Source: a bacterium UBP9_UBA1432 (GTDB lineage: Bacteria; Vulcanimicrobiota; Xenobia; Xenobiales; Xenobiaceae). Taken from it: a DNA stretch of 11,873 nucleotides. The notes below the pieces were generated by a model that was not told the origin of the DNA, did not search any database, and saw only the letters and a list, made by a program, of their open reading frames with translations. The DNA lies in the NCBI GenBank assembly GCA_002329445.1, contig DCTU01000346.1, positions 726 through 12,598 of the forward strand. The letters run 5' to 3'. This document shows positions 1 to 6,426 of the stretch, in pieces. Position 1 is the stretch's first letter, and the number at the start of each line of letters is the position of its first letter. A program made the translations under genes and the position numbers.

Positions 1-495
1 GCCCTGATCCCCTTCGCCGTCGCCAGTGTGGGCCTTTCCTTCATCCTGAGCACCGGAGAGCGCAGCGACGAGCTCGACGACTGGTTCTCGCAGTCCTGGG
101 GCTTTGCCAGACAGATCGCCCCCTTGCTGCTGGCCGGCGTCCTGGTGGCCGGCTTCCTCCTGGGCCGCCCGGACCACGAGGGGCTGATCCCCAACGCCTG
201 GGTGGCCACCCTGGTGGGGGGCAACTCGCTGGCCTCGAACTTCTTCGCCGCCATCTCAGGTGCGTTCATGTACTTCGCCACCCTCACCGAGGTGCCGATC
301 CTCCAGGGGCTGATCGGCTCTGGAATGGGCAAGGGGCCCGCCCTGGCACTGCTCCTGGCGGGGCCCTCCCTGTCCTTGCCCAGCATGCTGGTGCTCCGCT
401 CGGTGATGGGCACCGGAAAGACCCTCGTCTACACCGGTCTGGTGGTCCTTTTCGCGACTTTCACCGGCCTTGTCTTCGGGACGCTCTTCCCCTGA
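1..495 (+). CDS. YraQ/ArsP-type (DUF318) permease, 3' part
   Basis: The reading frame is open from the first base of the window, so the true start lies upstream; the GTG at 28 is internal. The visible 164 residues are strongly hydrophobic, with about four membrane segments. They carry features of the C-terminal half of DUF318/YraQ permeases: a GNSLASN stretch, a helix ending in TEVPILQGLI, then GPALALLLAGPSLSLPSML and a final helix before the stop. Known members include ArsP, which exports trivalent organoarsenicals, and SO_0444-like Cu/Zn exporters. No cysteine is present in the visible part, so any metal-binding thiols would be in the missing half. Three thiol-redox genes follow directly in the same direction, suggesting that substrate export is tied to thiol chemistry. 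The substrate is inferred, not shown. The family call is fairly firm; the arsenic link is weak. Confidence 0.8.
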   Translation, partial: ALIPFAVASVGLSFILSTGERSDELDDWFSQSWGFARQIAPLLLAGVLVAGFLLGRPDHEGLIPNAWVATLVGGNSLASNFFAAISGAFMYFATLTEVPILQGLIGSGMGKGPALALLLAGPSLSLPSMLVLRSVMGTGKTLVYTGLVVLFATFTGLVFGTLFP

Positions 496-511
496 GCGCC
501 CTCCATAACCG

Positions 512-518
512 AAAGGAG
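512..518 (+). promoter_or_regulatory. Shine-Dalgarno of the small thioredoxin-like gene
   Basis: AAAGGAG lies 12 bases before the ATG at 531. It is the clearest ribosome binding site in the operon and supports that start, even though the gap from the permease stop is only 35 bases. Confidence 0.7.
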
Positions 519-530
519 AACAAAGTCAAG

Positions 531-764
531 ATGAAGACCCTGCAGATCCTGGGAACGGGATGCGCCAAGTGCCAGAGGCTGGCCGACAACGCCAAGGCGG
601 CCGCCGAAGCGCTCGGCCTGGACTACCAGATCGTCAAGGTGACCAGCCTCCAGGAAATCGGCGAGTTCGGCGTGATGATGACGCCTGCCCTGGCGGTGGA
701 TGGAGACGTGCTGGTCTCGGGGCGCGTACCCGACGTCGAGACCCTCAAAGGGATGCTGGGCTGA
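531..764 (+). CDS. Small redox-active disulfide (MTH895-like) thioredoxin-fold protein
   Basis: This 77-residue protein has the minimal thioredoxin fold of the 'redox-active disulfide protein 2' family. The active site is GTGCAKC (Cys11, Cys14) after the first strand, a helix follows, and the MMTPALAVDG segment supplies the expected cis-proline (Pro52) facing the active site. There is no signal peptide or membrane segment, so it should act in the cytoplasm as a dithiol donor or acceptor. Its length is normal for the family. It sits 35 bases after the permease stop and 10 bases before the membrane-anchored thioredoxin gene. I infer that it is the cytoplasmic end of an electron relay through the CcdA-like protein, or that it handles a thiol-bound metal(loid) for the permease. 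The family call is confident; the partner assignment is inference. Confidence 0.85.
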   Translation: MKTLQILGTGCAKCQRLADNAKAAAEALGLDYQIVKVTSLQEIGEFGVMMTPALAVDGDVLVSGRVPDVETLKGMLG

Positions 765-774
765 GCCGCGCGCG

Positions 775-1236
775 ATGACCGCCACGACTCGTTGGATCCT
801 GGTGGCGGTGGTCCTCGCCGCCGCCGGGATCGCCCTGGGCTTCAATCGCTCCAGCCGGGGCCCTGCACCCGACCAGGCGGCGGAACACGCCTCGACCAAC
901 TCCTCCCACCTCCATGTGGCGACCACCATGACCCCTCCGACCGGGCTCCCCCGACTGTTGGACCTGGGTGCCGGCAAGTGCATCCCCTGCAAGGCCATGG
1001 CCCCCATCCTGGAAGAACTCGGACGGGACTACGCAGGCCGGATGGAAGTCGTCTTCCTGGACGTCTGGCAGGACCCCGAGGCCGGCCGGACCCACGGCGT
1101 CGAGGTGATCCCGACCCAGATCTTCCTTGACGGCGAGGGCAATGAATTGTTCCGCCATCAGGGCTTCCTCTCCAGAGAGGACATCCTGGGCCACTGGAAA
1201 CGCCTGGGCTTCAACCTCGAGGAGGTCGGCTCTTGA
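775..1236 (+). CDS. Membrane-anchored thioredoxin-family protein
   Basis: This 153-residue protein has one N-terminal hydrophobic segment (about residues 7-23) after a short head with one arginine, a low-complexity linker to about 55, then a thioredoxin fold. The active site is GKCIPCK (Cys69, Cys72) and the cis-proline is Pro113 in VIPTQIF. The anchor topology places the domain in the periplasm. I chose the ATG at 775 because it puts the hydrophobic anchor at the N terminus. The same frame has an earlier ATG at 700, but that would add 25 unlikely residues encoded inside the preceding gene. No strong ribosome binding site precedes 775, so translational coupling to the upstream gene (10-base gap) is likely. 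It is probably the periplasmic partner reduced by the CcdA-like protein encoded next. An uncleaved anchor rather than a cleaved signal is my reading. Confidence 0.85.
   Translation: MTATTRWILVAVVLAAAGIALGFNRSSRGPAPDQAAEHASTNSSHLHVATTMTPPTGLPRLLDLGAGKCIPCKAMAPILEELGRDYAGRMEVVFLDVWQDPEAGRTHGVEVIPTQIFLDGEGNELFRHQGFLSREDILGHWKRLGFNLEEVGS
1219..1225 (+). promoter_or_regulatory. Shine-Dalgarno deciding a TTG start
   Basis: GAGGAGG ends seven bases before the TTG at 1233 and 19 bases before the next in-frame ATG at 1245. The spacing favours the TTG as the start of the CcdA-like gene. Confidence 0.65.
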
Positions 1237-1928
1237 CCGAACTGATGACCTGGCTCTCCGCCTCCCTGCAAGGCGGAACAGCGCTGGCCCTGACGGGAGC
1301 CTTTCTTTGGGGGGTGGCCTCGATGGTCCTGAGCCCCTGCCATCTGGCCAGCATCCCCCTGCTGGTGGGCTTCGTGAACGGCCAGGGCAGGATCACGCCT
1401 GCGCGCGGCCTGGCCTTGTCCTCCTTGTTTGCCCTGGGGCTTCTGATCACCATCGGTCTGGTGGGCGCGCTGACCGCAGCGGCCGGGCGGATGGCAGGCG
1501 ATCTGGGCTCGGGCGTCAACTACGCGCTGGCCCTGGTCTTCCTGGGGGTTGGCCTGCACCTGGTGGGCGTCCTGCCGTTCCGGGAGTTCCAGCCGGCCAC
1601 CGTCCGATTCCGCCGACACGGGTTGCTGGCGGCGCTCCTGCTGGGCCTGGTCTTCGGCCTGGCCCTGGGACCCTGCACCTTCGCGTTCATGGCCCCGGTC
1701 CTGGGCGTCACCTTCCGGGCGGCAACCACCTCTCCGACCCTAGCGATCCTGCTGCTTGTGGCCTTCGGGATCGGCCACTGCAGCCTCATCATCGCCGCCG
1801 GCACGGCCGTGGGCAGGGTGCAGAGCTACCTGGACTGGAACCAGCGCTCCAACGGCACCACCAAACTCCGGGCGGTCTGCGGGGTGACCATGGTCCTGGC
1901 CGGCCTCTACCTGCTGGCGACGGCCTGA
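1233..1928 (+). CDS. CcdA/DsbD-type transmembrane thiol-electron transporter
   Basis: This 231-residue, almost wholly hydrophobic protein has about six membrane segments in two related halves. Each half carries the cysteine signature of the CcdA family: LSPCHLASIPL (Cys36) and LGPCTFAFMAP (Cys148). In known CcdA/DsbD proteins this pair forms and breaks a disulfide while carrying reducing equivalents from cytoplasmic thioredoxin to a periplasmic acceptor. The start is a TTG whose last two bases are shared with the preceding TGA stop (TTGA overlap). A well-placed GAGGAGG supports it; ATG 1245 is the alternative and would remove four residues. With cytoplasmic-type and membrane-anchored CxxC proteins in the same operon, both likely partners are present. 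No cytochrome c maturation genes are seen nearby, so a role in that pathway is not supported. Some CcdA-like proteins in arsenic clusters are proposed to act as exporters themselves; that remains possible. Confidence 0.85.
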   Translation: MTELMTWLSASLQGGTALALTGAFLWGVASMVLSPCHLASIPLLVGFVNGQGRITPARGLALSSLFALGLLITIGLVGALTAAAGRMAGDLGSGVNYALALVFLGVGLHLVGVLPFREFQPATVRFRRHGLLAALLLGLVFGLALGPCTFAFMAPVLGVTFRAATTSPTLAILLLVAFGIGHCSLIIAAGTAVGRVQSYLDWNQRSNGTTKLRAVCGVTMVLAGLYLLATA

Positions 1929-2169
1929 GCGGCCAGCCGATGGTGGCCCCGATCCTCAAGACAAACCACCGGTGTCCTGGAGTCTGGGGTCGGCCTGACG
2001 GCGGCTTGGGGGCGGAGCGGGCTTGCGCGCTGAACGCCAGGGCGTTTTCGCAGGCGCCTCCCGCGAAGGCTTGCGGCGCGCGGGGTGGGGCGGCGTGTCG
2101 AGTTGCTGCGCACGACGGGCCAAAGATGACGGGTTGTGCCTGTCCGTCGCTGCTGGCGGGCCGGGGCCG
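1929..2169. other. Convergent intergenic gap
   Basis: These 241 bases separate the end of the plus-strand redox operon from the end of the minus-strand acyltransferase-ligase gene. I see no credible coding frame. It holds a terminator-like hairpin at 2032-2047 and a GC-only inverted repeat (CCCGCG at 2060-2065, CGCGGG at 2079-2084) with a 13-base loop. Confidence 0.6.
2032..2048 (+). terminator. Weak intrinsic terminator-like hairpin
   Basis: GAACGC (2032-2037) can pair with GCGTTT (2042-2047) around a CAGG loop, with one G-T pair at the base. The T run is TTTT (2045-2048), and three of those bases fall within the stem. It lies about 105 bases after the stop of the CcdA-like gene in the gap between converging genes. 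The stem and T run are short, so it may work only weakly or with Rho. Confidence 0.3.
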
Positions 2170-4794
2170 TCAGCCCTGGTCCAGCCGTGCCTGCAGGCTG
2201 CGGTAGTCGGTCTTGCCGGTCCCCAGCAGCGGGATGGCCTCCACCCGCTCGACCCGGCGAAGGTTGTGCAGGGCCGACAGGCCGGCCTCGCGCAGGGCCG
2301 CGTTGGCCCGCTCACGGTCCACGTCTCCGGTCGCGAAAAGCACCAGTTCCGGGCGTTCGCCCGAGGTGGCCACCACGGCCAGCGTGGGGCCGTCGTCGCC
2401 CGCAGGGAAGGCCTCCTGGAGCACCCCCTCGACGGCGGGCAGCGAGATCATCTCTCCACCCATCTTCACGAACCGCTTCAGGCGACCGCAGAAGGTGAAG
2501 ACCCCGTCCGATCCACGGCGCACGAGATCCCCGGTGCGGTACCAGCGCTTGCCGGCATGCTCCACGAAGGGGTCGGGAGCCTCTCCCAGGTATCCGGGGA
2601 AGATCGTGGGGCCGCGCAGCAGCAACATCCCGCAGACGTCGTCGCCCACGGGCTCGCCCGTCTCGACGCTCACCAGGGCGTGCTCGAGGGATGCCAGGAG
2701 GCGGCCAAGGGTGTTGGGCCGCGGGTCCTCCGGCAGGTTCAGGGAGACCACCGGGGCGCACTCGGTGATCCCGTAGCCTTCCAGCACGATCGCCTCGGGG
2801 CAGAGCTCTGCGACCAGGTCGTAGAGCCTGGGCGGACAGGCCTCCGCGCCCGTCACCGCGAGCCGCAACGAGGACGCCTGCTCGTGCGTGGCCGCGCGCA
2901 GCACGCCCGTCAGGAAGGTGGGCGTGGCGAGCACCACGGTGGCGCGGTAGGATCCGAGGGTCTGGGCAAGGACCGGGCCTTCGGTCGGGTTGGGGTGATA
3001 CACCGCGGGAAGCCCGGTGACCAGGGGCAGCACCACGTTGCCGGCGAGGCCGAAGGAGTGGAACGGCGGGAGCATGGCCAGCAGGCGATCTCGTCCCGAG
3101 ACCGTCTTCTCGACGACCGAGAGGATGTCGCGCAGCTCGGCCAGGATGTTCGTGTGCGTCAGGGGGACGGCCTTGGGCAGGCTCTCCGAGCCGCTGGTGA
3201 AGAGGATGGCGGCCACCTCGGGCAACTCCGCGGACTCCAGCGAGCCCCACCAGAGGTAGCTCTGGAGGAGGGCACCCAGCTTCGTGGACCTCCCCAGCCC
3301 GGCGGCGAGGTCCTCCATGTAGACGAACCTCTCCTCGACGCCCGAGAGGTCCAGGCCCTGCTGCTTCAACTTCAAGACCAGGGGCCGGGCGGTGAGGACC
3401 GCCAGCGTGCCCGTCAGGTCGAGGCCGTGCAGCAGGCTGCGCGTCCCCACGGTCCAGTTGAACATCACGGGGGTGCGCCCCGAGAACAGCACGGTCAGCC
3501 AGGCCAGGCAGGCCGCGACCGAGGCGGGGAGCATGATGCCGACGCGCTCGCCCGGCAACGCCTGCACCGAGGGTCTCAGAGCCAGCACGCCCATGACGAG
3601 CTCGCGCCACGACTTCACGCCGCTGGTCGTGTCGGCCACGGCGGCGGCGTGCGGTGCCCGGCGCGCGGCGGCCAGGAACGCGTGGGCCAGGGTCTTCGCG
3701 TTCGGCGAGATGGAGAGCCTCCTCTCCTGCTCGGCCTCGAACCAGCGGGGCGGCGGCGGATCGACCCACACCTCGGCGCGGGCCATGGCCTCTCCGGAGG
3801 CCGCCAGCAGGACATCGGCCACGGTGCGCACCGAATCCGCGTTGCCCTGCTGGAAGCCGAACTCGGCCTCCACCCAGGCCAGCAGCTCGGCCCGGGACAG
3901 GCTGTCCATCCCCAGATCCTGCGCCAGCGTCTGCGAGTCCTGGAGGGTCGTCACCCCGGCCACCTCCCGGAGGTGGGTCTCGACGATCCGGCGGGTCGCC
4001 GCGGGAACGCCCTCGACGCTGCCGCGCCCGCCGCCCCAGTCGGGGTCCGGCAGATCGCGGGGGCCGCCGGTCTCCCAGATCGTGTAGGGCACGTACCGCG
4101 CGGGCGGGGTGTCGTCGTTGTACCAGGCCTCGAGCCAGGCGTTGAGGGTGGCCCGATCGGCCGAGCGCGGGAGCTCCGCCGGCTCCTCGAAGGTGAGGGT
4201 GACGTCGCGGCGAGGGGTGAAGAAGACGAAGCTGGCGAGGATCTGCCCGAGACCTCGCAACAGGATGCGCTTGAGGTCGGGCTCACGTCCGTAGACCAGG
4301 CTGAAGCTCGAGCCCCAGAGGCCGCGGGTCTTCACCAGCACGACGCGCACATCGGGCAGGGCCTTCAGGATGGTCTCCACGGCGCTGGTCCCGCCCACCA
4401 CCTCGAAGCGGCTGCGCAGGGTGCCGCCTGCGGGATAGAGGATGACGTTGTCGCCGTCGCGCAGCGCCTGGATGCTCTCCTGGAGGGCACCCTCGATCCC
4501 CGTGAAGGCGTCCTTGCCGTAACGCGCCACCGAGGGCACGACAAAGGTGCGGATCCGGGCGGCGAACCAGCGGATCCCGGGCAGATCGATGGCGTCCTGG
4601 TCGGCGAAGGGACGCGCCTGGAAGTCGCGCATCAGCTCCGTGGTCAGGAGGATGGGGTCGATGAGCGCAGGGTGCGTGGGGAGGAAGAGGATGCCGCGAG
4701 TGCCGCGCTCGCGGACGCGCTCCAGATGCCGGACGCGGATGCGGTAGCGCAGCCGGAGCAGGAGTCGGACGAGCGCCGTCAGGATCTGGATCAT
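2170..4794 (-). CDS. Aas-like fusion: acyltransferase, acyl carrier domain, acyl-ACP ligase
   Basis: This 874-residue protein has three parts. Residues about 1-220 are a PlsC/LPLAT-type acyltransferase with the catalytic Hx4D motif HPALID (His41, Asp46); the usual FPEG-type motif reads YPAGG (120-124) and lacks the glutamate. Residues about 260-335 are an acyl carrier domain with the phosphopantetheine site LGMDSLSRAE (Ser298). Residues about 365-874 are an ANL adenylating domain: P-loop LFTSGSESLPKAV (531-543), GYGITECAPVVS, a WYRTGDLV segment and a C-terminal GTGKTDY lysine. The P-loop and ITECAPVVS resemble E. coli Aas (719 residues), which activates fatty acids onto ACP and reacylates lysophospholipids; the ACP insertion explains the extra length. 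It should act at the inner face of the membrane. ATG 4794 is preferred over TTG 4809 because GAGGA lies six bases upstream. Leucine codons use CTC more than in neighbouring genes. The aas symbol is not applied because of the different architecture. Confidence 0.88.
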   Translation of the reverse strand: MIQILTALVRLLLRLRYRIRVRHLERVRERGTRGILFLPTHPALIDPILLTTELMRDFQARPFADQDAIDLPGIRWFAARIRTFVVPSVARYGKDAFTGIEGALQESIQALRDGDNVILYPAGGTLRSRFEVVGGTSAVETILKALPDVRVVLVKTRGLWGSSFSLVYGREPDLKRILLRGLGQILASFVFFTPRRDVTLTFEEPAELPRSADRATLNAWLEAWYNDDTPPARYVPYTIWETGGPRDLPDPDWGGGRGSVEGVPAATRRIVETHLREVAGVTTLQDSQTLAQDLGMDSLSRAELLAWVEAEFGFQQGNADSVRTVADVLLAASGEAMARAEVWVDPPPPRWFEAEQERRLSISPNAKTLAHAFLAAARRAPHAAAVADTTSGVKSWRELVMGVLALRPSVQALPGERVGIMLPASVAACLAWLTVLFSGRTPVMFNWTVGTRSLLHGLDLTGTLAVLTARPLVLKLKQQGLDLSGVEERFVYMEDLAAGLGRSTKLGALLQSYLWWGSLESAELPEVAAILFTSGSESLPKAVPLTHTNILAELRDILSVVEKTVSGRDRLLAMLPPFHSFGLAGNVVLPLVTGLPAVYHPNPTEGPVLAQTLGSYRATVVLATPTFLTGVLRAATHEQASSLRLAVTGAEACPPRLYDLVAELCPEAIVLEGYGITECAPVVSLNLPEDPRPNTLGRLLASLEHALVSVETGEPVGDDVCGMLLLRGPTIFPGYLGEAPDPFVEHAGKRWYRTGDLVRRGSDGVFTFCGRLKRFVKMGGEMISLPAVEGVLQEAFPAGDDGPTLAVVATSGERPELVLFATGDVDRERANAALREAGLSALHNLRRVERVEAIPLLGTGKTDYRSLQARLDQG

Positions 4795-4841
4795 TTTCGG
4801 TCCTCGCAAGATCCTGCATTTCTGGAGCGAGTGGGAGAGGA

Positions 4842-4884
4842 CCTGTCGAGGCGTGGGACAGGGGCGCCCCGGCTGTCAAGACAG
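4842..4884. promoter_or_regulatory. Cluster of CTGTC/GACAG inverted half-sites
   Basis: Four half-sites occur in 43 bases: CCTGTC 4842-4847, GACAGG 4857-4862, CTGTC 4873-4877 and GACAG 4880-4884. They form two inverted pairs, with centres of 9 and 2 bases. A 10-base palindrome GGGGCGCCCC (4861-4870) sits between them, overlapping the second half-site. The cluster lies 48-90 bases upstream of the minus-strand ATG 4794, where an operator or structured leader would be expected. It could bind a dimeric regulator or fold as tandem hairpins in RNA. No known regulator motif is recognised. Confidence 0.4.
4874..4879 (-). promoter_or_regulatory. Possible -35 element for the acyltransferase-ligase gene
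   Basis: Read on the minus strand this is TTGACA, the perfect sigma-70-type -35 hexamer, 80 bases before the ATG. No convincing -10 hexamer follows at 16-18 bases (CCCACG, CCACGC, CACGCC), so it may be only part of the inverted repeat cluster. Confidence 0.2.
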
Positions 4885-5132
4885 TTGGCCGGCGAGGCGA
4901 CCGACGCGGTCTCCACACAGGCTCCTCGCGCCTCCCGTTGCCGGCGATGGATCATGCAACGACCCGACCGGGAGCCGTGGCGCCCTTGCGAGCGCCAGGG
5001 CCGCGCCGTCTGGCGACTGAGGTGGCCGAATGGCGCGGTGGCGACCCTGGGCAGTGGCTTTGGCGACGATCAGGCGCTCAGGTGGGTTCCGACAGACTGC
5101 CGAATCCGCTTCTGGTCTACGCCGCCCGGCCC

Positions 5133-6332
5133 TCAGGCCGGTGCCGACTCGAGTTCGAAGCCCACCACCACCACGTCATCCTCCAGGCCGTCGCTGCGGA
5201 CCTCGGACACCGCGGAGCGCAGGGCCTCGACGGTCGACTGGAGATCCTTTCCCCGCAGGGGCTCCAGGAAACGGACCAGTTCGCTGACCGGAGCGGGCAG
5301 GCCATCCCGGCCCAGGACCCGCAGCAGACCGTCGCTGTAGAAGAAGACCTTCTCACCGGGACGCAGGTCGTGCAGAACGGACTGGATCTCCAAATCGCCG
5401 TCCGGCAGCACTCCCAGGGGAGGGGCCAGGGGAATCCGGAGGGGATGAACCCCGTCCTCCCCCATCCGGATCGGCGGCGGCTGCCCCGCGCGGATCGCCG
5501 TGAGTTGCCCCGAGCGGGTGTCCAGGACACCATAAAGCAGGCTGAAGTACTGCTCGGATCGGGACATGACGGGAAAGCGCCGGTTCAGACAGCGGGCCAC
5601 CTCGTCCGGAGGAGTCAGGAGCATTCCAGCGTCGCTCGCAGTGGTCAGCAAGCCGGCGGGGCGCAGAACCCATCCGATTCCGACGGCCAGGAGGGCCGCG
5701 TGGGCCCCCGAACCGCAGACGTCCAGGACGTAGATTCCGATCCGGCCCTCACCCAGGTCCACCACACCGAACATGTCCCCCCCCACCAGGCCAGAGGACT
5801 CAAAGGCCCAGGCGAAACGGCCCCCAGGAATCTCCGGGGGGCCCTGCGGCAGCATCGATCGCTGAACCTGACCGGCTGCGTGCAGATCCATCTCCAGTTT
5901 CCGTTGGGCTTCAAGCAGGGCCTCCATCTTCTGCAGGGCCTGCTCCTGCAGGTCGATGATGCGACGAGCCACGTCCATCTGGGCCTGAAGCTCCGCCAGG
6001 TCCACCGGCTTGTGGACGAAGGCGTCCGCGCCGGCCTGCAGCGCGGTCAACAGATCCTCCCGCTGGGTGCGCGCGGTGAACACCAGGATGTGCAGGTACT
6101 GGTCCCGGTCCAGGGCACGCGCCTGGCGGCAGAGCTCCATGCCGTCCAGGCGGGGCATCATCCAGTCGGTCAGGACGATGCGGATGTCCGGGTGGGCTTT
6201 GAGAAGCTCCAGGGCTTCCAGCCCATCTGCGGCCGAAAGGACCTGTTCGTAGTGCTGCTCCAGCCACAGGCCCATCACCTCGCGAGAATAGGGGTGATCC
6301 TCGACCAGCAGGACTTTCAGGGGGAAAGGCAC
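5133..6332 (-). CDS. Response regulator with PP2C/SpoIIE-type phosphatase output
   Basis: This 399-residue protein has an N-terminal receiver domain (about 5-120) with acidic residues Glu11 and Asp12, phosphoacceptor Asp56 in VLTDWMMP, Thr86 and Lys108 in HKP. A charged helical linker follows (about 120-165, probably coiled coil: IIDLQEQALQKMEALLEAQR), then an RsbU/SpoIIE-like PP2C domain. The PP2C domain keeps its metal-binding aspartates in VGGDMFGVV, VLDVCGSGAHAALL, FFYSDGL and LEDDVVVV. The common DVSGHG signature reads DVCGSG. Known relatives dephosphorylate anti-anti-sigma proteins on command of a phosphorelay. No sensor kinase, anti-sigma or STAS gene is adjacent, so the target is unknown. 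GTG 6332 is the start because the receiver begins immediately after it; GGAGG lies 12 bases upstream and a GGAAGG nearly abuts it. The gene is divergent from the DUF4126 gene. Confidence 0.88.
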   Translation of the reverse strand: MPFPLKVLLVEDHPYSREVMGLWLEQHYEQVLSAADGLEALELLKAHPDIRIVLTDWMMPRLDGMELCRQARALDRDQYLHILVFTARTQREDLLTALQAGADAFVHKPVDLAELQAQMDVARRIIDLQEQALQKMEALLEAQRKLEMDLHAAGQVQRSMLPQGPPEIPGGRFAWAFESSGLVGGDMFGVVDLGEGRIGIYVLDVCGSGAHAALLAVGIGWVLRPAGLLTTASDAGMLLTPPDEVARCLNRRFPVMSRSEQYFSLLYGVLDTRSGQLTAIRAGQPPPIRMGEDGVHPLRIPLAPPLGVLPDGDLEIQSVLHDLRPGEKVFFYSDGLLRVLGRDGLPAPVSELVRFLEPLRGKDLQSTVEALRSAVSEVRSDGLEDDVVVVGFELESAPA

Positions 6333-6426
6333 GCCTTCCCGCTTCCTCCCCGGCCGACTCTTCCCTCCAGGGAGCCGACGAAGTGCCTCGCCAGGAGTTC
6401 TGGACCTCGGACTGAATCCCACGCAG
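6333..6426. promoter_or_regulatory. Divergent intergenic region
   Basis: These 94 bases separate the minus-strand phosphatase gene from the plus-strand membrane-protein gene, so they should contain promoters for both. I cannot identify convincing -35/-10 pairs for either. A minor TCCC/GGGA hairpin around 6361-6372 is the only structure noticed. Confidence 0.35.

Larger units (their letters stand above)
4795..5132. other. Intergenic region between two minus-strand genes
   Basis: These 338 bases lie between the phosphatase gene stop and the acyltransferase-ligase start. The part nearest the latter (4842-4884) holds inverted CTGTC/GACAG half-sites, a GGGGCGCCCC palindrome and, on the minus strand, a TTGACA. 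The rest (about 4900-5132) has no recognised gene. A plus-strand frame from ATG 4954 (QRPDREPWRPCERQ...) looks mildly protein-like but has no ribosome binding site and runs on antisense into the phosphatase gene to 5340, so I do not call it. No terminator for the phosphatase gene is evident. Confidence 0.6.

Noticed and set aside
700..774. Earlier ATG for the membrane-anchored thioredoxin
   Set aside because: It would put 25 hydrophilic residues, encoded within the previous gene, before the membrane anchor. ATG 775 gives a normal topology.
429..1194. Minus-strand frames opposite the small redox genes
   Set aside because: They mirror the plus-strand genes, which carry intact CxxC active sites and ribosome binding sites. 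The minus-strand products have no motif.
4795..4809. TTG at 4809 as start of the acyltransferase-ligase gene
   Set aside because: It adds only five residues, and the GAGGA just downstream is properly spaced for ATG 4794.
2023..5340. A 1105-codon open frame on the plus strand
   Set aside because: It is antisense to the acyltransferase-ligase gene, whose motifs are unmistakable. Its translation is low-complexity (Gly, Arg, Gln, His, Glu) with no motifs, as expected for the mirror of GC-rich coding sequence.
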